Source: Gracilaria domingensis (lineage: Eukaryota; Rhodophyta; Florideophyceae; Gracilariales; Gracilariaceae). From it: a stretch of 64,000 nt of DNA. The notes below the pieces were generated by a model. It was not told where the DNA came from and ran no database searches. It saw only the letters and a list, made by a program, of their open reading frames with translations. This document shows positions 20,421 through 31,070 of this stretch, one piece after another (position 1 is the stretch's first letter; each line of letters starts with the position of its first letter). The position numbers and the translations under genes were made by a program. The stretch covers positions 62,001 to 126,000 of the forward strand of contig VCMS01000023.1 in the NCBI GenBank assembly GCA_022539475.1, read 5' to 3'.

Positions 20421-21174
20421 ATGAAGTATTTGAAGTTCTTTGAAGATAGTACGAGAGCACTTCATTGAGTGCTCAATCGATTTTATATCTAGCCTTGTAA
20501 ATGGTTTTTATAGAATAGAAATGGTGCCCAGCTTGCTGCTGGCTTGATATTGATCTATGACGATCGTTTGCAGAAGGCACAGTAACGTCAGTACCGATGG
20601 TATAAGGCTAGCCTTCATCGTGAGGATCAATTCTCTGTACCTTTCTCTCTCTCTGTTTATGGGTATCCTAGCCTAATTCCGTAGAACATAGCGTTTGTCG
20701 TGAGAGAGACGCTCTCTCCTAGGAAAGGCCAGCACCCACTCGGGCCACCTTCTGATAATCTCACCAACAGATCAATTCTCTGATCGAGAGCTGGTTGCCT
20801 GTGTTGTTACAGTACAGGCAGGCTAGCCTTCTTCAACAGATCCGGATGATGTTGTGCAAAAATTGTGCAGTAATTGAGCAGTTCGAAGGTAAAATACTTG
20901 TACAACGCCCACTCATTTGATTTCTATTATCCGCAAACTTCAGAAAGCCCACAAAGTTTGCAACGGTACGTATTGAAGAAGGCCATAGAATTGAGGGTTG
21001 ACTCTATAAATCTCGATAAGCTTAGATCATCTAACTCGCACGGAGAAGGGTATCCTTATAATGTTGGGACTGGAACGGACATTAGAACACATTCTAAACA
21101 TTAGAAGCCAAGTGGATGCCGGTCTGCGTTGAGCTTGTATTCTTCACAGTCCCGTTGTCTAACATTTATTCCAG
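20421..21174. other. non-coding stretch around the repeats
   Basis: Apart from copy B, no gene is supported. Words such as GATCAATTCTCTG and GGCTAGCCTTC occur twice here (before or after each copy), suggesting a longer, shuffled tandem duplication. A frame at 20874-21104 starts at a non-ATG codon and has no family features. Confidence 0.5.
20639..20730 (+). repeat. 92-bp repeated element, copy B, with hairpin
   Basis: Matches copy A in the CT tract, GTTTATGGGTAT, AGCCTAATTCC and CTAGGAAAGGCC. Its hairpin at 20690-20713 has stem AGCGTTT / AGACGCT: relative to copy A one A:T pair has become G:C on both sides, and one T:A has become T:G, so the stem is preserved. Around 21790-21835 a third stretch shows a hairpin followed by CCTAGGAATTAG and may be a degraded relative. 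Confidence 0.75.
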
Positions 21175-21813
21175 ATGCGGACAAATTCTCAGATACATAA
21201 TTCCGAGGGAGTAATACGCATCTTCACGGACTCCGAATCGCTGGTACTCGCGCTACAGAGCAACTTGCGAAAGCAACCACATCACTTACAACACATCGCA
21301 AAAAAGCTTTATCAGCTTAGTATGCGGTGCGTTGTTTACGTGGCGTGGACACCAGCCCACTGCGGAGTGCTGCGAAACGAACGTGTAGACGCTTCGCAAT
21401 TCTGGTCTTCGTATTCCTCTGGAAAAGCAGCTTGCAATTGAGATAGATCCCCTTGACGCGAAAGCACAAATCGTGAAAAAGGTTCGAGACAAACTGCTTC
21501 TACCTAGAACGAGCAATGTCATGACAAGCACATTTGCGGCGCGAAAAGCTGAGGTTTCACTAGCCCAGCTTTTCACGGGACACTTCTACATCCAGTTGCT
21601 TCGTACATCAACGGAAAAACTGAACGATGCGGTTGTGGTACAAACGTCAAAAAGGACCCAGACCATATAATACTGAGATGCCCTCTGACGAACGCCTCTC
21701 GCCGAGAAACGCTCCCTCCCTTATCTGCACGACAAAATCTGAGCCTCCAAGAATTGATTAGACAACATTCGCAAAGGTTGTTGGCCTTTCTGACGAGAGA
21801 GAACTTTCTGTAG
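21175..21813 (+). pseudogene. broken non-LTR-type retrotransposon: RNase H and C-terminal Cys/His domain
   Basis: The first part reads IRIFTDSESLVLALQS then VVYVAWTPAHCGVLRNERVD, matching the RNase H domain of LINE-type elements (TDS and WxPxHxGxxxNExxD signatures). At about 21390 the frame shifts by one to ALRNSGLRIPLEKQLAIEID, and near 21600 it shifts back to KTERCGCGTNVKKDPDHIIL then RCP, the C-x-C-x8-H-x4-C tail typical of such polyproteins, ending at TAG 21811-21813. Two compensating frameshifts and the lack of a reverse transcriptase upstream make this a remnant. It is a retrotransposon relic, not a virus. Confidence 0.8.
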
Positions 21814-22057
21814 AAAGAACGTTCTACTTTGACCTAGGAATTAGAGGTCGATTTCCGAAATAAAGAAAGAAGATACATAATGTATGTGTAGAAAGTTCTG
21901 CTTCAGCCATGATGGACGAAGCAAGACTTCCTACAAGAGCTTCCTTCTCATTAAGTAGCTCACATGTTAAGGGAGTGGCAAAAGCTTGCCCTAAGTCATA
22001 TACACAGTACGATTTTAAACAAGAATGTGATTCAATTTACCATTATATGTAGTACAT

Positions 22058-25000
22058 CTATTCTTGCCAGCTCCTCGCGAAGTTAACAAGATTCTGAACT
22101 TGTTCATCGTCCACGAATGGAGCAGTTCCGTTAGCGTTAGTTGGTTTTCCACCTCCCTTTCCCTTGAAAGAAGTCATAGTGCTCGTTACCCATTTGTTCG
22201 CAGGCAAGGTTTTACTGGTTGCACAGCATCGCACAAGATTCTTCTTGTGGTCGATAGACACACCCATAACTGCACCTTCTGGAAGTTCGCCACCCAACTT
22301 GGTGACAAGCTTGCTCAAACCCTTTGCGTCACCTTCCAAAGGTACAAGAACTACAGCGAGAGAACCACCACTTTCCTTCACACTTGAAACTTCCTTTTCG
22401 GCCTTCAGTAAACCTTCTTGAAGCGCACCCTTGGATCGTGCTTTCAGAGCCTCCGAAGACTTCTTTGTTAGCTTGCTCAATCGCTCCCTGAGGGAACTCT
22501 TCAAAACGGCCGGAATGATGGCTTCATTCACCTCATTGACAAGTCCTGGAACGATATCTGGCAAAGCCATGGAGTCCATGGATTCTGTCTCCGTGATCTT
22601 ATTCTGAAGCATTTCCCCTCGCTGCATTGCTTCCGCGGCTGCATCCTTAGTGAAAGCAGTTAATCGACGAATACCAGTCGCCAAAGCGCTTTCTTCGATG
22701 ATTACAAAACTCTCTGCTTCCTTTGTATTGCTCAAATGCGTTCCTCCGCAAAACTCTATGCTTATTGCAGCCCAGGCCTGATTCTGTGGATCAGCTACAA
22801 GGTCCTCGACTGGTCTACCAACAGATACCACTCTTACCGGATCAGGATATGTCTCACCAAACACCGCACGGAGGGAGTGAATTGCTTTCGCATCAGCGAG
22901 AGGAGTGACCTTTGTGTAAACCGTCTTGTTTTCTTTAACAACTTCTTGGACGATTTGCTCCACTTCAGAGAGTTGCGCGATGGTGAGCGCCGACTTGTTC
23001 GAGAAGTCAAATCGAAGTTTCGCTGCATCAACCAAAGAACCCTTCTGGTCAACTGTGTCCCCCAATACCTCTCGAAGCGCAAAGTTGAGCACATGTGTCA
23101 TCGTATGATTAGGGGCAACCCTACTTCTGTTCTCGTAGTCTACCGAGCACTTGATTGTTTGTCCGACGGTTAGAGGAGGCGCATTCGCCGCCAGAGAACC
23201 AATGTGAAGAATGAAACCACCGTACACTTGACAGTTACCAACATCGAAGAGCACTGTTTCGCCGCTTTCGTTCAAGAAGGACCCAATATCAGCTACTTGG
23301 CCACCGGCTTCGGGATAAAACGACGTCAAATCCAAAATGACTCCGAACTTGGCGTCCGCTGCAATGCTTTCGGAGCTCGGTACAAAGTTGCCACGACCAC
23401 CAGCAAAGATTGCCATCACGCGTGCATAAGGGTTATGGTTCCAGGTATATTTGGGTTCATCGTCCGTAGGTTTTACGCCATGTCCATGAAGGTATGCTGT
23501 CTCCTCTGCCTCAAGAACAAGACGAACACCGCTTATTCCAGAACGCATCGCTCGATCCGCGCGCGACATTTCCTTCGCGGCCTCCATTGCCTCTGCGTAC
23601 CCCTTTTCGTCCACAGTGAAGCCGACTTCCTCCGCCATCCGCTGTGTTAGGTCAAGCGGGAATCCCATAGTATCATACAAAAAGAAGGCCTCAGCACCGG
23701 AGACTTCGGTCGCATTCTTGGTCTTGAGGTCTTGAACGATCTGTCTAAACCGTTCCGTTCCGCGATCAAGAGTTCGAAGAAAGGTGCGTTCCTCATGTGC
23801 GATCACTTCCATGACATGTTCACGTTTTTCGTGCAGCTCAGGGAAGGCATCTCCCATTGACGATACTACCGCGTCAACCAAATTAGAGAAGAAGTTCGGT
23901 GGGGCATTCAGAAACTCTCGACCATATCTCACAGCGCGTCGCAATATTCGTCGCAGAACGTAGCCGCGGCCATCGCTATCAGGCACTGCTCCGTCAGTGA
24001 TGGCCAATGTTAAGGTGCGAATATGATCAGCAATAACACGATAGGCCATATCAACTCCGTCAACATCATCCGCGCCCAACAAACCTGTATATGACCTGCA
24101 TGATGCCGCCTTCTGTATAGCGTCAAAAATGGGCATAAATACATCTGTATCGTAGTTGGACATCTTATGCTGCAGTATTGACGTGACCCGCTCAAAACCC
24201 ATGCCGGTATCGACATGCTTGCTCGGCAGCAATCTCAGAGAGGAATCTGGCTCTCTGTTGAACTGAATGAACACAAGGTTCCATATCTCTATGACGGTCG
24301 GGTCGTCCATATTGACCAATGGCGCGGCATTACGACCGCCCAAACGATCGAAATGTAGCTCAGTGCACGGACCACACGGACCGGTCTCACCCATTTCCCA
24401 GAAGTTATCCTTGCAGTCAAAAGGAAGGACTCTACATTCCGGCAAATGCTTGAGCCAGATTTGCTTGGCCTCCAAATCAGGTTCGAGACCCTGCGACTCA
24501 TCGCCGCCAAAGTACGTGGCATAGATGCGATCGTTTGGTAGACCATAAACGTCGAGCAGAAGCGCCATCGCCATATCAATGGCGCGCTGTTTAAAATAAT
24601 CACCGAAGCTCCAGTTGCCGAGCATTTCAAAGAAAGTATGATGGTAAGTATCTTTGCCCACGTCGTCCAGGTCATTGTGCTTACCACCGGCACGGATGCA
24701 CTTTTGCGAGTTGCAAGCGCGCTTGAGGGGAGCAAGCGGGGAATCGGGACTGACGGTGCCCAAGAACTTGGGCTTGAATTGATTCATTCCGGCATTGGCA
24801 AACAGCAGAGTAGGATCATCATGGGGAACAACAGGACTCGAAGCAACAAACTTGTGCTCATTTTTGGAGACAAAGAAGTCTATGAACTCTTTTCGGACGC
24901 GCGCAGCCGGCCACTCGGTTGGAGAGGCGTTGGAAGCGTCTGTCATTGCTGCGGGAGTGTGGAGGCCGGATCGATCAAGAATGGAAGTGAGCGGCTGACG

Positions 25001-25195
25001 TGCAGATCTGCACGTCGCGAATGCTGGAAGTAGCTTTGATAGCAACGGTGCAGACAATGACGGCAGGCATCTACGTGCTGGAAATCGCCGTCGACGGTGG
25101 AGCGCACGAACGACACGACGTAGTGATAGGTGTGACAGGCGCATTGACTCGGCTTTGCTGTCGGACAGCATGAGCTGTGTAAGCAGAAGGAGCAT
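22058..25195 (-). CDS. AARS: alanyl-tRNA synthetase, probably dual-targeted
   Basis: Charges tRNA-Ala. 1045 residues from ATG 25195, single exon. Class II core: LFANAGMNQFKPKFLG, CIRAGGKHNDLDDVGKDTYH, FFEMLGNWSFGDYFK, GFERVTSILQHKMSNYDTDV. Editing domain with HTMTHVLNFALRE and FCGGTHLSNTKE (zinc and catalytic His/Cys residues). The C-terminal C-Ala domain ends with GGKPTNANG. The first 83 residues are Leu/Arg-rich and look like an organelle leader; the next Met (24946, MTDASNASPTEWPAARV) begins a normal cytosolic form, so one gene may serve cytosol and organelle(s) by alternative starts. Confidence 0.95.
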   Translation of the reverse strand: MLLLLTQLMLSDSKAESMRLSHLSLRRVVRALHRRRRFPARRCLPSLSAPLLSKLLPAFATCRSARQPLTSILDRSGLHTPAAMTDASNASPTEWPAARVRKEFIDFFVSKNEHKFVASSPVVPHDDPTLLFANAGMNQFKPKFLGTVSPDSPLAPLKRACNSQKCIRAGGKHNDLDDVGKDTYHHTFFEMLGNWSFGDYFKQRAIDMAMALLLDVYGLPNDRIYATYFGGDESQGLEPDLEAKQIWLKHLPECRVLPFDCKDNFWEMGETGPCGPCTELHFDRLGGRNAAPLVNMDDPTVIEIWNLVFIQFNREPDSSLRLLPSKHVDTGMGFERVTSILQHKMSNYDTDVFMPIFDAIQKAASCRSYTGLLGADDVDGVDMAYRVIADHIRTLTLAITDGAVPDSDGRGYVLRRILRRAVRYGREFLNAPPNFFSNLVDAVVSSMGDAFPELHEKREHVMEVIAHEERTFLRTLDRGTERFRQIVQDLKTKNATEVSGAEAFFLYDTMGFPLDLTQRMAEEVGFTVDEKGYAEAMEAAKEMSRADRAMRSGISGVRLVLEAEETAYLHGHGVKPTDDEPKYTWNHNPYARVMAIFAGGRGNFVPSSESIAADAKFGVILDLTSFYPEAGGQVADIGSFLNESGETVLFDVGNCQVYGGFILHIGSLAANAPPLTVGQTIKCSVDYENRSRVAPNHTMTHVLNFALREVLGDTVDQKGSLVDAAKLRFDFSNKSALTIAQLSEVEQIVQEVVKENKTVYTKVTPLADAKAIHSLRAVFGETYPDPVRVVSVGRPVEDLVADPQNQAWAAISIEFCGGTHLSNTKEAESFVIIEESALATGIRRLTAFTKDAAAEAMQRGEMLQNKITETESMDSMALPDIVPGLVNEVNEAIIPAVLKSSLRERLSKLTKKSSEALKARSKGALQEGLLKAEKEVSSVKESGGSLAVVLVPLEGDAKGLSKLVTKLGGELPEGAVMGVSIDHKKNLVRCCATSKTLPANKWVTSTMTSFKGKGGGKPTNANGTAPFVDDEQVQNLVNFARSWQE

Positions 25196-26833
25196 AACTG
25201 TTAAGTGAGAGCTTCAAATTGTAATTAGGTGCGTTGCAATGGCACACAGCAGTTTTGCACACGCAGCATTGTGAACACGAGTGCGCACAAGCACAAGCGC
25301 ACAAGCACAGGACATTTCGTTAAGCAATCTCGCAACGCGCAAACCTCTGCACAAGGCCGAATCTGGCCAACCCTTTCCGTTATGTCATGCGACTGCGCTT
25401 CGCTCCCATGACATCGTTTTCCGCTTTCGCACGCTCAGGCCTACGTTGCGGCCCTCCAAATGTGGAACATACGCCTTTGGTACATGCAATTAAATGCCTT
25501 TCACCGTCACCATCCGGTTCACGTTGGTGAGTGTTTGTCTACTGTATCTCTCTCTCCCTCTCTCTTTGGAACAAACAGAGCCATTGAACCCCGTAACATC
25601 ATGTTTCGTATCATGTATACTCATCTCGAGTACGTCCTTGCTCACGACAGCAGCGCACATTGTCCTTCCACCATCATCGAGCCTTACGTGCGCATCGGTA
25701 CGACTTGATTTCGACTTACTCTCGCTCGCAGTTTGCTCTTAGAGCCATCATTTCCGTTCTTCAAAACCCTTTGCTCTTCTCCAATTGACGGTGGATTCCA
25801 TTCAAGTGCCATACTTCACCATTACTTCGAAAAATGTCAAAAGCGCAGACAAACCAGTTGACCATCTTTAGGCGTCCATTTTTACATAACATTATACTAG
25901 TCATGATGAACGTCAAGCTCGTCTTCTCCCTCAAACACCCCAAGTAACTGCCGTTAACACGGGTCCGTCTTGCAGCACTTCACTGCCTCTGCAACTTCAT
26001 TTCGTAGCCAAACAGTTCTGAACATTTACTGACGTGCTTGCAATACCTTCTGTGCTGGTCCACTGACTGAAAAGTGCCATACAGTATTTTGTTTCGTAAG
26101 AAATGTGGTTACCTGTCGTTTTCTCGTCCGGACGAACTGCTAGCAAATCGGCGATGCTGAGAATCGACACGCAGGTAACACATCTGAGGTCGGAATTCGA
26201 CGAAGTCCTCTACAGGTAGTGTGAGACAGAAACCTGTGGTTAAAGAAGGTCCCAACAAAAATTGCTTTGATCCCTTGAACCGTTAATCGTATGTACAACA
26301 CAGAAGGCTTGAACCTCGTCGTAAGCCACAGAAGCAGCTGCAGGCATTGAATCAAGGTCATTTCCCTCTTCCTCACTAAAACGGTGCACAACTTGGAGAC
26401 TGTAGGGTACGAGACAGGCAGTTACGAGTTGTTAACAGTCGCAAAGAACGCGAACTTCCACCTCAGTTGGCATCAGAAATAAAAAATAGCACATCAGAGA
26501 TTTCATTCCAACGCACGACAGTGAGCTTCTTCCCAGTCGAAACCGCAACAAACCAGAGCTGATACGTGCAGAGGTTGGCTCGAGACAATCACCGACAGTC
26601 ACCCCCTGACATTTCTCAGGGCGGAAGGCGAGAGTCCATACCCAAATTGTTCGATACAGAACAGAACTGGGCATTGGCAGATATTTCACGGCGCAGCGTG
26701 CACGCCGTGGAATTGCAGATGATCTGTACTCGCAATGAAGTGCCACCGTACAGAACACGATAAATAACCGACGCCTCCACCCTCATCAAACGCCACCATC
26801 AGATTCACCATTCCGTTTTCCGTCTCCATCATC
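25196..26833. other. intergenic, divergent, 1.6 kb
   Basis: The longest gene-free stretch. It contains a short imperfect tandem repeat of GCACAA units (25283-25310) and a CT tract (about 25546-25567). An 82-codon ATG frame at 25494-25742 has a hydrophobic start, but no evidence supports it as a gene. Nothing else recognised on either strand. Confidence 0.5.
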
Positions 26834-28411
26834 ATGATGTTGATGCCTCAAACGCGACCTAATGTTCAATGGCCGCAAGCCTTCAAGCGGCGGCGCATTC
26901 TTTGGCTCTCAGCTATTGAGCCGCGTGCGCAGCCTAGATACCATTTGTTGGATCTAGACAACGATGTTTTACTGCACATATTCCGCATGCTACTTCCGCA
27001 AGGTTCTGTCCTTCGTGGCCGGGCCCTTGCTTCCTATCGTGATGCGACACACTTTGCTTTCACTTGTCGACGCCTTGCTAGGCTCTTTATCAAAGCCCGG
27101 GAACGTCCCGTTGCAGTCGATGCCGCGCATCAACCGCAACTCTCGCCGGTAGCAGAACCGCGATTCTTTCGTAGTGTAATCGGTGATACAAGTTCTGTAT
27201 TACGTGAGCTGCACCTCCCGCCGTTTCCAATGTCAGAGATATCAGGCCTTGTGCTTCATATTTTAACGGCCGTCCCGACCCTTGGTGCGCTACAGCTCAC
27301 AGATGATGGTTCGATTAGTTCCGAAATAGGAAAGGCTCTCGCTACTTCGTCTATCCGCACTCTTCATGTTCTGAAGCCCCGATCGAACTGCGTAAATGCC
27401 TTTTCTCATCAAGAGGAACGCGTCTTCACGGCGTCTTTTAGGGGAATCTGCAATGATCTTCTCAGCCAAGCTTTCCTTGATGTCAAAGAAATTAACATGC
27501 GGGGCACTAAAACGGTCACCATCATGCTTCGGGACTCATCGAGAGTGGGCTTGACTAATTTGCTCATAAAGCCCCACAAAGATTCACCGGACTTCCGCTT
27601 CTTTCCCATCTTTCGTGCAATGCTTGGTAAGCGGTTGAGATCAGATTTTGATGGGGTCATTCATACTTCGTCGTTAGTAATGCACAGAACGCGAAGACCA
27701 CAACCGGAATTGTACATCGAGATACAGGCGCCAACCGCACGTGATTTGCAATACTTCCTGCACCCTCCAAACTACCTGCAGCGATTCAACAGTGCTGCCG
27801 GTGTTCTCACATTAGACCTCCCTTCTATTACGGAAGTGAACAGCTTTCTCTCAGCAGATCAACGAACGAAGACCAGGGCACGGTATCGTACTCGAGCAAC
27901 TTCGACTCTATCTCATATTCGTGCAGGCTTTTTGTTGGGGAACGAAGACAGTTTCTGCAAGCTTTGCAAGTGCTTGTTGACTCTTCTAAGCTCTCGAAAC
28001 TCTGTGAATACGTTGGAGGTATCTCGAGAGTTCGTTGCATTTGCTAACTCCAGAGCAGTTCCACGTTTGTTGAAGAGGGTGAAGAATCTTAAGATGGTAT
28101 CCCTTCGAAATCCAACGATAAATGACCATTCAGAAATACCACCCTCTTCCATTGTCAGTGACCATTTGTTTCTGGAACGCCTGCCGACATTCATAGACCA
28201 CTTGGAGGAAAACTGTGAACAACTGGAAACCATTACCATGGGTCTGTGTTTTCCTCAGTACCCTTTCGAGAGAAGGAGAGATCTCCGTCCTGGAATTATC
28301 ACGGCTTTAAATCGACTTCTGCAGTACGAGAAAAGCTCTCTGAAAGTTGACATAGACGGACTCAGGAGGCAGCTTCTCCGATGGCTCGAACGTGTTGATC
28401 TTGATCACTGA
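26834..28411 (+). CDS. F-box-like protein
   Basis: 525 residues from ATG 26834, single exon. Residues about 38-92 read HLLDLDNDVLLHIFRMLLPQ and then FAFTCRRLARLF, the F-box pattern (L..L..D.L..I...L ... CR.L) that binds SKP1 in SCF ubiquitin ligases. The remainder has leucine-rich stretches (VPTLGALQLTDDG, IRTLHVLKP, VKNLKMVSLRNPTI, LETITMGLCFP) that suggest degenerate leucine-rich repeats used for substrate binding. The substrate is unknown. Confidence 0.7.
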   Translation: MMLMPQTRPNVQWPQAFKRRRILWLSAIEPRAQPRYHLLDLDNDVLLHIFRMLLPQGSVLRGRALASYRDATHFAFTCRRLARLFIKARERPVAVDAAHQPQLSPVAEPRFFRSVIGDTSSVLRELHLPPFPMSEISGLVLHILTAVPTLGALQLTDDGSISSEIGKALATSSIRTLHVLKPRSNCVNAFSHQEERVFTASFRGICNDLLSQAFLDVKEINMRGTKTVTIMLRDSSRVGLTNLLIKPHKDSPDFRFFPIFRAMLGKRLRSDFDGVIHTSSLVMHRTRRPQPELYIEIQAPTARDLQYFLHPPNYLQRFNSAAGVLTLDLPSITEVNSFLSADQRTKTRARYRTRATSTLSHIRAGFLLGNEDSFCKLCKCLLTLLSSRNSVNTLEVSREFVAFANSRAVPRLLKRVKNLKMVSLRNPTINDHSEIPPSSIVSDHLFLERLPTFIDHLEENCEQLETITMGLCFPQYPFERRRDLRPGIITALNRLLQYEKSSLKVDIDGLRRQLLRWLERVDLDH

Positions 28412-29020
28412 CATCTGACTGTTCTAGAATCTCCATCAATATCCAGCTTAACGTAGCTCATAAACTCCCGTTCATCATATGACACGCCCTGCAGCCCATC
28501 GCAGTTAGAGGTAGGCTGAATGAGAGAAGACTCTCTCTTTCCAATACTGTCTATGTCACTTGAAGTTAGAAGAAATCATTCAGTATTCTAATCCGTGCAT
28601 CGATTCTACCGAGGAAACCCGTTCCTTCGTATGGAACATACTGACTTGTACTGTTGTCAGTGAAGCTATTCTCTCTAACCAGTCTATGTTCACTGACGTC
28701 CTCTCCAGTATCTCGTAGTCACCGCAGAAAACTGTTCATTCTTTCAATAACATGAAGTGACAAAAAGCCAATAAATATGATTTTGGAAACCTTTGACCAT
28801 GACCAACAGCGATGGCGGGTACCCTTGTATGCATGCCATAACCCATTTAAAGCAGATGGCTCCTGAAGTTGACTACGGTATTGTTGTTCAAAAGTAGTAG
28901 CCCCCGATGAGGCATGGAAAAACGAGAACCACTAGTCAATGAGTACCTGTGGTTTTGATTTGAAATCATGAAGCAAAAACGCATTTAGTGATACGTTCTC
29001 ATGGAGACGACGTCTTCTTC
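28412..29020. other. intergenic between convergent genes
   Basis: Both flanking genes end here. Small hairpins are visible (GAGAGAAGACTCTC near 28531; ACTGAC...GTCAGT near 28640-28661). Two loosely similar stretches with CTCTCT and GTCTATGT words occur near 28530-28560 and 28672-28697. No gene seen. Confidence 0.45.
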
Positions 29021-30761
29021 TTAGGCTCCAAGACGCTCCAATACAACGTTCCTCATGACATCCACTGGGGCAGTGGCATTTGGAAACCACAACTGGAACT
29101 GGCCAGCTGCCTGGCGAACAAACATTTCAAGCCCTGAAACTGTAACACATCCGCTCTTCTTTGCGTCCCTCAGTAGTTCAGGATTATAGACAGCATCAAA
29201 TATCACAGCGCCTTGCGACAACCTCAGACAGCTAACTGGGGAGTCGTCTGTATCTGGATACATCCCAACACTCGTAGTATTCATTAAGACATCGTAATGA
29301 GAAACACCAGTATTGAACTCGGACAAAGACAAAGCTTCTGCTCGTTCACCAAGGTCACGGACAAGTTCAGAAGCTTTGCTCTTCGTTCTATTCACAACTA
29401 TAACTTTCGACGCTCCTTTTTCAAGCGCTCCATATGCCAAAGCCTTTCCAGCACCTCCCGCCCCAATGCAAACAACGCACTTCCCATTCATGCCGTCGTC
29501 CAAGTGGTCTTCGACAGCGGATATAGCAGCCGCCCAGTCTGTATTGTACCCCTTGAGAGTGCCATTTGTCTGTCGTACAACCGTGTTCATAGCTCCAATC
29601 TTTTTGGCAACTTGATCTACGTCATCCATGGCTTCCATTGCAACTTCCTTTCCCGGCTTAGTTACAGCGAAGCCGTGAACACCGAGGTTGCACATGTTAC
29701 GAATGAATTCGGGGTAATGATCTTCAACCTTGAATGCCAAAAAGACGCCCTTAATATCGCTTGCAGTCATTGCTGCGTTATGCAAAGCAGGACTCATTGA
29801 TTGACTGATTGGATTGCCAATCACCCCATAGACTGGAGTCCACGGCTTAATTTCATGAAAGCGATACATCTGGCGCAAGGTACTAGCCTGTATCTGTCCC
29901 GGAGCCGATTCTGAACCTGCCCCCACAGATGCGAAAGTTAAATACGAACCGTACTTTGGAGCAAGAATTCGTGATGGCTGTCCTGCTTCACCCATTGCAA
30001 GAATAACTGATGCGCAAGGAGTCCTTTGAAGAGCCCCAAAGACAACGCAATTGTCTAAAGCAGAGGTGGCAGCCATGGCAATCTTACAAACGTCAGCGCC
30101 TAGGCGACTCATATCAGATAGAATTTGATCAATCTGTTCAGAAGTTAGCGAATTGTTGAAGTCATGATAGGAAATAATTAGCTTCGTTGACGAGAGAGGA
30201 AGTGACATATTACTGGACTTCAGGTACTGAAGAAACAGTGGGATCGCTCTCAGTTCAACGTCAATATGCTGAGCGCCAAGCTGCGCTGCACGCGCTAGCG
30301 TTTGTAGTCTCTGAACTTCAGAGGAATGCCAGTTGCCCCCCTCCCATGCGGCGCGATTAGTGACGATGGTAGGAAGCGGTGCTTCTTCAAGAATACGCTC
30401 CCATTGACTTGACGATGATTCCTCCAATAGGTCGATTCGAATCTCGACGAGATCTGCTCCAGCTTCTTGCGCTTCTCGAGCCTGATTTGGATTCAAGATG
30501 AAGTTAGCACCAAATTATAAACTAAGCAGATGTACAGCAGGAACGTACTTGTTTGAGTTGCTCATGAACAGTAGCACCAGTCAGACTCGTACAAATCTTG
30601 GTACTGGTAGTTTGAGGCTTCTGTACTCGGGGGCTGAGCCGCCTCGCAACGAAAGGTCGCAATCGGCACTCCCATCGCACGAAACGTCCTCTAGAATTTT
30701 GAGGAAGCGACTTGGGTGAGGTCAAAGGCAACCCCGCGAGGTTTACAAAAGCAACCACCAT
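29021..30761 (-). CDS. bifunctional 3-dehydroquinate dehydratase / shikimate dehydrogenase, plastid
   Basis: Steps three and four of the shikimate pathway on one chain, as in plants. Exons 30761-30549 and 30481-29021 give 557 residues; the 67-nt intron has GTACGT, TGCTAAC and CAG, joining VHEQLKQ to AREAQEAGADLVEIRIDLLE. The leader MVVAFVNLAGLPLTSPKSLP suggests the plastid. Dehydratase half: KLIISYHDF (catalytic His) and CKIAMAATSALDN (Schiff-base Lys). Dehydrogenase half: GVIGNPISQSMSPALHNAA, VTKPGKE (the usual family form is VTIPHKE, general-base Lys retained), GYNTDW, and the NADP site CIGAGGAGKALAYG with NRTKSKA. The upstream ORF from GTG 30797 has no earlier ATG. Confidence 0.95.
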
Positions 30762-31027
30762 TGTGAGAAACCTCAATACAGAGCTGTCGAATCCCACTGA
30801 ATATCCCGCTCCCCGTTCTGAAAATAAATAGCGCAGGTCATGACCTGAACGTTTATGGTTTTGTGGACCGCAGGTGTCTTGAGCGGCAACGTTCTGTACC
30901 CGTCACGTCGCATCGGACCAAGCTCGACGTCCCAAAGACATCAAGCGGGGAACCTTCTTTCATCGAGGACGACACGTAATCAGTAAAAATTTAATGGTGA
31001 ATGCATGTATGATGAAGATGTCTCACG

Positions 31028-31070
31028 GCACCCTCAGGACTCCTGTCAATGACAGGAGTCCTGAGGGTGC
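31028..31070. repeat. perfect 43-bp palindrome, 21-bp arms, one-base centre
   Basis: Left arm 31028-31048 (starting GCACCCTCAGG), single A at 31049, right arm 31050-31070; the arms are exact reverse complements. Confidence 0.9.
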
